From: Streptomyces sp. MUM 178J
Lineage (GTDB): Bacteria; Actinomycetota; Actinomycetes; Streptomycetales; Streptomycetaceae
Assembly (NCBI RefSeq): GCF_022414575.1
Contig: NZ_JADWYQ010000006.1
Span: 103,246 to 167,245, forward strand
Direction of reading: 5' to 3'
Length of the DNA: 64,000 nucleotides
The notes under the pieces are model-generated. The model made no database searches and was not told the DNA's origin. It saw nothing but the letters and a program-made list of their open reading frames with translations. Shown here piece by piece: positions 60,065 through 64,000 of this stretch. Position 1 is the stretch's first letter. Each line of letters opens with the position of its first letter. A program made the position numbers and the translations under genes.

Positions 60065-60298
60065 TCACATCATGTCTTCGATGTCCGCCGCGATGGGGTC
60101 GGCGTCGGTGCCGATGACGACCTGGATCGCGCTGCCCATCTTGACCACGCCGTGGGCGCCCGCGGCCTTGAGCGCGACTTCGTCGACGAGGCTGGGGTCG
60201 GCGACTTCGGTACGGAGGCGGGTGATGCAGCCCTCGATCTCTTCGATGTTGTCGATGCCGCCGAGGCCGGCGACGATCTTCTCAGCCTTGCTGGCCAT
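60065..60298 (-). CDS. nagF: PTS EIIB component for N-acetylglucosamine (NagF-like)
   Basis: 77 residues from ATG 60298. A stand-alone glucose-family EIIB: AEKIVAGLGGIDNIEEIEGCITRLRTEVADPSLVDEVALKAAGAHGVVKMGSAIQVVIG. The phosphorylated Cys is C24. In S. coelicolor nagF (SCO2905) supplies IIB for NagE2 (SCO2907). Here it diverges from the nagE1 remnant with a canonical DasR site between them, 183 bases from its start. Assignment is from family, size and context. Confidence 0.92.
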   Translation of the reverse strand: MASKAEKIVAGLGGIDNIEEIEGCITRLRTEVADPSLVDEVALKAAGAHGVVKMGSAIQVVIGTDADPIAADIEDMM

Positions 60299-60480
60299 GT
60301 TCTCTCCCTGCGTTCAAGAGCGCTGGGCGACACCTGGGCGTCGCCGTTCGGCCCACCTTCGGTCCGCTTGGTCACGGTAACGCACGGTTGGCCCATCTTC
60401 GCAGGCGAGTAACCGTCTCGTACCGAATGATGATGATCACCGGAGAGCCCTGCCCTCGACAGGTCCCGGAACCTCACCCG

Positions 60481-60496
60481 ACTGGTCTACACCAGT
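60481..60496. promoter_or_regulatory. DasR-binding site (dre) between nagF and nagE1 remnant
   Basis: ACTGGTCTACACCAGT is a textbook dre sequence with ACTGGT/ACCAGT arms. It lies in the 254-base gap between divergent nagF and the truncated nagE1. DasR represses the PTS genes and is released by GlcN-6-phosphate. The surrounding gap has no other recognised element. Confidence 0.85.
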
Positions 60497-60552
60497 CTGC
60501 AGCACGTGCCAAGCCAGGCCTGCCCCGGCCGGGCGCCTCCAGGGGAACGCCG

Positions 60553-60834
60553 ATGAGCGCCGACAGCGCCGAGGCCTCGCAGCCGAGCCGGTGGCATGCG
60601 GCGTTCCAGGGGCTGCAGAAGATGGGACACGGTCTGCAACTCCCGATCGCCGTACTGCCGGCCGCCGGCATCCTCAACCGACTGGGGCGGGAGAACATCA
60701 AACAGGAACGGGGGCGTACGCCGGGGCCTGCGGGTGCATGCCGCTCATTTGCCGTTCTGACCTCGCCGCAGAATTCACAGGTTCCTTATCTAACTCTCAC
60801 GTGCTACAACTGGTCTACACCTCTGATGGTGTAG
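60553..60834 (+). pseudogene. nagE1: Truncated PTS EIIC gene (nagE1 remnant)
   Basis: From ATG 60553, with AGGGGA upstream, the frame encodes WHAAFQGLQKMGHGLQLPIAVLPAAGILNRLG, the N-terminus of a NagE-type EIIC (compare VMQRIGRSLMLPVAVLPAAALLVRFG of nagE2). After about 45 residues the homology stops; the frame runs into unrelated sequence and the nagE2 promoter before a stop at 60834. A full EIIC is about 400 residues. S. coelicolor has an intact nagE1 (SCO2906) in this position, so an internal and 3' deletion is inferred. The surviving membrane segment alone cannot transport. Confidence 0.75.
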
Positions 60835-60840
60835 ACCACG
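60808..60840. promoter_or_regulatory. Paired dre sites upstream of nagE2
   Basis: TGGTCTACACC (60811-60821) and GGTGTAGACCA (60828-60838) form a perfect 11-base inverted repeat six bases apart. Each arm is a half of the dre consensus, and the left one extends to AACTGGTCTACACCTC. It lies 93-125 bases before the nagE2 start. It overlaps the end of the nagE1 remnant. Confidence 0.82.
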
Positions 60841-60932
60841 CGGCCGTGTGCACGTCATGCCGCGTTCCCCTTGAGACGCCGCCGTCCCCCGTGAACTGTC
60901 CCTGGCGGCGCCTTGCCCCCTGGAGGAAGTTG

Positions 60933-62198
60933 ATGAGTACGGCGAGCGCCGCCCCCGCGGCGGACAAGAAGAAGGGCGCCGGCGCGATGGCTGTCATGCA
61001 GCGCATCGGCCGCAGCCTGATGCTGCCGGTCGCAGTGCTGCCCGCTGCCGCGCTGCTGGTCCGTTTCGGCCAGGCCGACATGCTGGCCCGTGAGTCCTTC
61101 CCGGACTTCATCACCAAGATCGCCGGCTATATGGCGGCGGGCGGCGGAGCGCTGCTCGACAACATGGCGCTGCTGTTCTGCGTCGGCATCGCGATCGGCT
61201 TCGCCAAGAAGTCCGACGGCTCGACGGCGCTTGCGGCCGTGACCGGCTATCTGGTCTTCCAGAATGTGCTCGCCACCTTCACCGACAGCAACCTCCCGCA
61301 GATCGCGAAGGTGGTCGACGGCAAGATCGTCCAGGTGGACGCGCCCGTCAACGCGGGCGTCCTCGGCGGCGTCGTCATGGGCATCGTGGTCGCACTGCTG
61401 TACCAGCGCTTCTACCGCACCAAGCTGCCCGACTGGGCGGGCTTCTTCGGCGGCCGTCGGCTCGTCCCGATTCTCTCCGCCTTCGCCGGACTGCTCGTCG
61501 GCATCGTCTTCGGTCTCGTCTGGCCGGTACTCGGCGCTGGCCTGCACCACTTCGGCGAGTGGCTGGTGGGCTCCGGGGCCGCGGGCGCGGGCATCTTCGG
61601 CGTCGCCAACCGTGCGCTGATCCCGGTGGGCATGCACCACCTGCTGAACTCCTTCCCGTGGTTCCAGGCGGGGGAGTTCGACGGCAAGCACGGCGACATC
61701 GCCCGCTTCCTGGCCGGAGACCCGGCGGCCGGCCAGTTCATGACGGGCTTCTTCCCGATCATGATGTTCGCCCTTCCGGCGGCCTGCCTCGCCATCGTCC
61801 ACTGCGCCCGCCCCGAGCGACGCAAGGTCGTGGGCGGCATGATGTTCTCGCTCGCGCTGACCTCATTCGTCACCGGTGTGACCGAGCCGATCGAGTTCAC
61901 GTTCATGTTCATCGCGCCGGTGCTGTACGCGGTCCATGCGGTGCTCACCGGTGTCTCGATGGCGCTGACCTGGGCGCTCGGCATGAAGGACGGCTTCGGC
62001 TTCTCGGCCGGCGCCATCGACTTCCTGCTGAACCTGGGAATCGCGTCCAACCCGTGGGGCCTGGTCCTGGTCGGTCTGTGCTTCGCGGCCGTCTACTACG
62101 CGATCTTCCGGTTCGCGATCGTCAAGTTCAACCTCCCGACGCCGGGCCGTGAATCCGACGAGGAGCTGGCCGAGCTGCAGAAGGCCGAGGCCAAGTAG
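60933..62198 (+). CDS. nagE2: PTS EIIC component for N-acetylglucosamine NagE2
   Basis: 421 residues from ATG 60933, with GGAGG about six bases upstream. A glucose-family EIIC with about ten helices: MQRIGRSLMLPVAVLPAAALLVRFGQADM, DNMALLFCVGIAIGFAKKSDGSTALAAVTGYLVF, GVANRALIPVGMHHLLNSFPWF and the substrate-loop SFVTGVTEPIEFTFMFIAPVLYAVHAVLTG. It imports and phosphorylates GlcNAc together with NagF, EIIA/Crr, HPr and EI encoded elsewhere. Preceded by paired dre sites, so it is under DasR. With nagE1 truncated it is the only intact EIIC at this locus. Confidence 0.95.
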   Translation: MSTASAAPAADKKKGAGAMAVMQRIGRSLMLPVAVLPAAALLVRFGQADMLARESFPDFITKIAGYMAAGGGALLDNMALLFCVGIAIGFAKKSDGSTALAAVTGYLVFQNVLATFTDSNLPQIAKVVDGKIVQVDAPVNAGVLGGVVMGIVVALLYQRFYRTKLPDWAGFFGGRRLVPILSAFAGLLVGIVFGLVWPVLGAGLHHFGEWLVGSGAAGAGIFGVANRALIPVGMHHLLNSFPWFQAGEFDGKHGDIARFLAGDPAAGQFMTGFFPIMMFALPAACLAIVHCARPERRKVVGGMMFSLALTSFVTGVTEPIEFTFMFIAPVLYAVHAVLTGVSMALTWALGMKDGFGFSAGAIDFLLNLGIASNPWGLVLVGLCFAAVYYAIFRFAIVKFNLPTPGRESDEELAELQKAEAK

Positions 62199-62216
62199 GC
62201 CGGTTCACACAGAGCA

Positions 62217-62254
62217 GCGGCCCCCGTGTCTGGTACGGAAGACACGGGGGCCGC
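62217..62254. terminator. Bidirectional terminator between nagE2 and the MBL gene
   Basis: GCGGCCCCCGTGTCT (62217-62231) and AGACACGGGGGCCGC (62240-62254) form a perfect 15-bp stem with an eight-base loop, 18 bases after nagE2. A short direct repeat, CTTCGACGGACGCGG-like, follows at 62278-62310. Confidence 0.9.
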
Positions 62255-62324
62255 GGTTCGTTCAGACGGGCTTGGCCTCGACGGACGCGGCTTCGACGGA
62301 CGCGGCCTTGACGGGCCCGGCGGC

Positions 62325-63077
62325 TCAGACCTCGTAGACCCGGCCCGGGGCCGCGAGCTCGCACGGGCCGTCGTACACCGCGCGCGCGTCCGCCAGGTTC
62401 TGTTCGCCGTCCGTCCACGGCGGGATATGGGTCAGCACCAGCCGGCCGACGTTCGCACGGCGCGCCTGCGCCCCCGCCTCGCGGCCGTTGAGATGGAGGT
62501 CGGGGACGTCTTCCTTGCCATGGGTGAAGGACGCCTCGCACAGGAAGAGGTCCACGCCGTCGGCGAGCTCGTGCAGCCCTTCGCAGACGCCCGAGTCGCC
62601 GGAGTAGGCAAAGGTGCGGCCGCCGTGCTCCAGGCGGATGCCGTACGCCTCCACCGGGTGCGAGACACGCTCCGTGCGGACCGAGAACGGGCCGATGTCG
62701 AAGCTGCCGGGCTTCAGCGTGTGGAAGTCGAAGACCTCGCTCATCGAGGTGGCGGAGGGCGTGTCGGCGTACGCGGTGGTCAGGCGCTGCTCGGTGCCCT
62801 CGGGGCCGTAGACCGGGAGGGCGGGGCAGCGTCCGCCGTCGTGGCGGTAGTAGCGGGCGACGAAGTACCCGCACATGTCGATGCAGTGGTCCGCGTGGAG
62901 ATGGCTGAGGAAGATGGCGTCGAGGTCGTAGAGACCGATGTGGCGCTGAAGCTCGCCCAGGGCGCCGTTGCCCATGTCGAGAAGCAGCCGGAAGCCGTCG
63001 GCCTCGACGAGGTAGCTCGAACAGGCCGATTCCGCGGACGGGAACGACCCCGAGCAGCCGACGACGGTGACCTTCAT
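62325..63077 (-). CDS. MBL-fold metallo-hydrolase (RNase Z-like)
   Basis: 250 residues from ATG 63077. Metallo-beta-lactamase fold with SHLHADHCIDMCGY (HxHxDH), a later His in ERVSHPVEAYG, the Asp in AYSGDSG and the last His in LVLTHIPPWTD. All seven metal ligands can be placed. It begins MKVTVVGCSGSFPSAESACSSYLVEADG, typical of stand-alone RNase Z/cAMP-phosphodiesterase-like proteins. Substrate is not clear; it lies in the same place in S. coelicolor as I recall. It is convergent with nagE2. Confidence 0.9.
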   Translation of the reverse strand: MKVTVVGCSGSFPSAESACSSYLVEADGFRLLLDMGNGALGELQRHIGLYDLDAIFLSHLHADHCIDMCGYFVARYYRHDGGRCPALPVYGPEGTEQRLTTAYADTPSATSMSEVFDFHTLKPGSFDIGPFSVRTERVSHPVEAYGIRLEHGGRTFAYSGDSGVCEGLHELADGVDLFLCEASFTHGKEDVPDLHLNGREAGAQARRANVGRLVLTHIPPWTDGEQNLADARAVYDGPCELAAPGRVYEV

Positions 63078-63322
63078 TGAGCTGGAACCTCCGTTGACGG
63101 GGAGGGCTGGGGGTGGGTCGTGCGGTCTGTCGAGCGTAAGGCGCGAAGTGGGCGGTCGCTCCTCCGCAAGGTGCCGTTGTGGGGGAACTCACCTGCGGTG
63201 TCACCCGTCAGGGGCATGTGCTCAGGTGCTCATACGCGCGGCAACACGCGCGTTCGACCGCCGTCCGCGGCCGGACGGCTGTCGGCCCCGGACGGCCGGC
63301 CGTCGCGGGGTACGGTCTGCGT

Positions 63323-63832
63323 ATGGACACGTCCTGGTGGCTCGCGGTGCTCGCTGTGGTGGTGATCGCGTTGATCGCCGCGGTCTCGGACGGGCTGGGC
63401 CGGAGCAGACGGCGGCCCGGCGGTCGGCGGCGGCCTGGGGGTCGGCGGCCCGGCGGTCGGCCGGGCGGGGTGCGGCCGGGCGGGCGCACCCGTCCTCCGA
63501 GGCGGCCGACCGGGCCCGAGCAGGAGCCCCGGCCCGGGGAGATCTGGTGGGCTCAGGTGCCGTACGAAGACGGGCCCGGGGGCAAGGACCGGCCGTGTCT
63601 GGTGCTGTCGGCGCGCGGGCGTACGGTGCAGGTCGCGAAGATCACCAGCCGGTACCGGGACGAGCGGCCCGGGGTGATTCCGCTTCCGCCCGGCACGGTG
63701 GGGGACGCCCGGGGCCGGCCCAGCTTCCTGGAGACGGACGAGCTGCGCGAGGTGGAGCCGTGGGCCTTCCGCCGCAGGGTCGGGGTGGTCGACCCTGCGG
63801 TCTGGGACCATGTGCGCCATCTGGCGGCGTAG
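63323..63832 (+). CDS. Membrane-tethered PemK/MazF-like protein
   Basis: 169 residues from ATG 63323. An N-terminal helix (WWLAVLAVVVIALIAAVSDGLG) is followed by an Arg/Gly/Pro-rich repeat linker ([16 protein letters not shown]). A C-terminal PemK/MazF-like domain then follows (PRPGEIWWAQVPYEDGPGGKDRPCLVLSARGRTVQVAKITSRYRDERPGVIPLPP). Classic MazF is a free cytoplasmic endoribonuclease paired with an antitoxin; here no antitoxin gene is adjacent and the domain is anchored by a helix and basic arm. A TACGGT -10-like box six bases before the ATG suggests a leaderless mRNA. Activity is uncertain. Confidence 0.78.
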   Translation: MDTSWWLAVLAVVVIALIAAVSDGLGRSRRRPGGRRRPGGRRPGGRPGGVRPGGRTRPPRRPTGPEQEPRPGEIWWAQVPYEDGPGGKDRPCLVLSARGRTVQVAKITSRYRDERPGVIPLPPGTVGDARGRPSFLETDELREVEPWAFRRRVGVVDPAVWDHVRHLAA

Positions 63833-63940
63833 GCCCGCGGGGCGTCGGTGAGGACGAGCGCGGTGCGCACCCCCTCGGACGCTCCCGCGAGCGCAAGGGC
63901 CCGCGCGCAACGGCCCGCGGGTGCAAGGACCGCCCGGGCC

Positions 63941-64000
63941 CTGGTCGGCCAAGCTCTGGTCGGCCGGGCCCTGGTCGGCCAAGCTCTGGTCGGCCGGGCC
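63941..64000. repeat. 30-bp perfect tandem repeat at window end
   Basis: CTGGTCGGCC/AAGCTCTGGT/CGGCCGGGCC occupies 63941-63970 and repeats exactly at 63971-64000, then runs off the window. An open rightward frame from GTG 63848 would translate it as ALVGQALVGRA repeats, but no start signal supports a gene. The rest of 63833-63940 shows nothing recognisable. Confidence 0.7.

Noticed and set aside
63848..64000. Gene start at the right edge encoding ALVGQALVGRA repeats
   Set aside because: Open to the window end, but there is no ribosome site and the sequence is only a 30-bp tandem repeat. More flanking sequence is required.

Overview
The window is chromosomal DNA of a Streptomyces or a very close relative. 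GC is about 70 percent or more, with strong G/C at third codon positions and many GTG starts. Actinomycete-specific families appear throughout (DUF397, DUF1876, DUF445, DUF1707, class E/F sortases, LAxTG-type anchors), together with DasR-type operators and a GlxA/CslA locus. From memory, the gene order cdgA ... lpmP ... cslA-glxA ... nagF-nagE2 matches the S. coelicolor SCO2817 to about SCO2909 segment, so most of this is core chromosome with local insertions and losses.

Layout. 1-6.6 kb: the start of a secreted protein, a PAS-GGDEF-EAL cyclic-di-GMP enzyme (CdgA-like), a CxxC carboxymuconolactone-decarboxylase-like protein, a GH18 chitinase with DasR-like sites, and a luciferase-like monooxygenase. 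6.7-15.6 kb: a catabolic/uptake island. It has two maleate-isomerase-like proteins, a D-2-hydroxyacid dehydrogenase, an amidase and a DUF3830 protein, then an Ehu-type (ectoine/hydroxyectoine class) ABC transporter ehuBCDA and an IclR regulator. The canonical ectoine-degradation genes are absent. 15.6-25.9 kb: two identical tRNA-Lys(CUU) genes bracket an AA10 LPMO, an SPFH protein and a peptidoglycan-binding-type protein. Then come cslA-glxA (glycan synthase and radical copper oxidase) and a convergent GH6 glucanase; by analogy this is the hyphal-tip glycan machinery. 26-39 kb: a sortase with a neighbouring VAETG protein, HAD phosphatase, SpoIIE-type phosphatase, LAATG and LPDTG wall proteins, a ROK regulator divergent from an oxidoreductase, FAH hydrolase, YidC paralogue and a sortase relic.

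40.3-43.4 kb holds a lower-GC restriction-modification island (GIY-YIG nuclease, C5 methyltransferase, Vsr). It abuts the 3' relic of an HTH-DUF5753 regulator whose DUF397 partner survives. 43.6-56.6 kb carries housekeeping and envelope genes: acylphosphatase, CHRD and excalibur proteins, DUF445, an ABC-2 exporter, a class A PBP, SMR transporter, GroES-like protein and Bcp. 56.7-58 kb has a coupled pair of HNH nucleases directly followed by an unusual class I tRNA with anticodon UAG. 58-64 kb has rph-lipoprotein-rdgB, the N-acetylglucosamine PTS (nagF, a truncated nagE1, nagE2), an MBL hydrolase and a membrane-tethered PemK/MazF-like protein.

Themes. Chitin use links the ends of the window: DasR-type sites lie before the chitinase, the LPMO, nagF and nagE2, so depolymerisation and GlcNAc uptake probably share one regulon. 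A short-repeat layer runs through the sequence: intragenic GAS, PT and DPASP microsatellites, three copies of a composite intergenic repeat (one translated as an ABC ATPase tail), and tandem duplications at gene starts. I noticed no CRISPR array, integrase, transposase or biosynthetic gene cluster.
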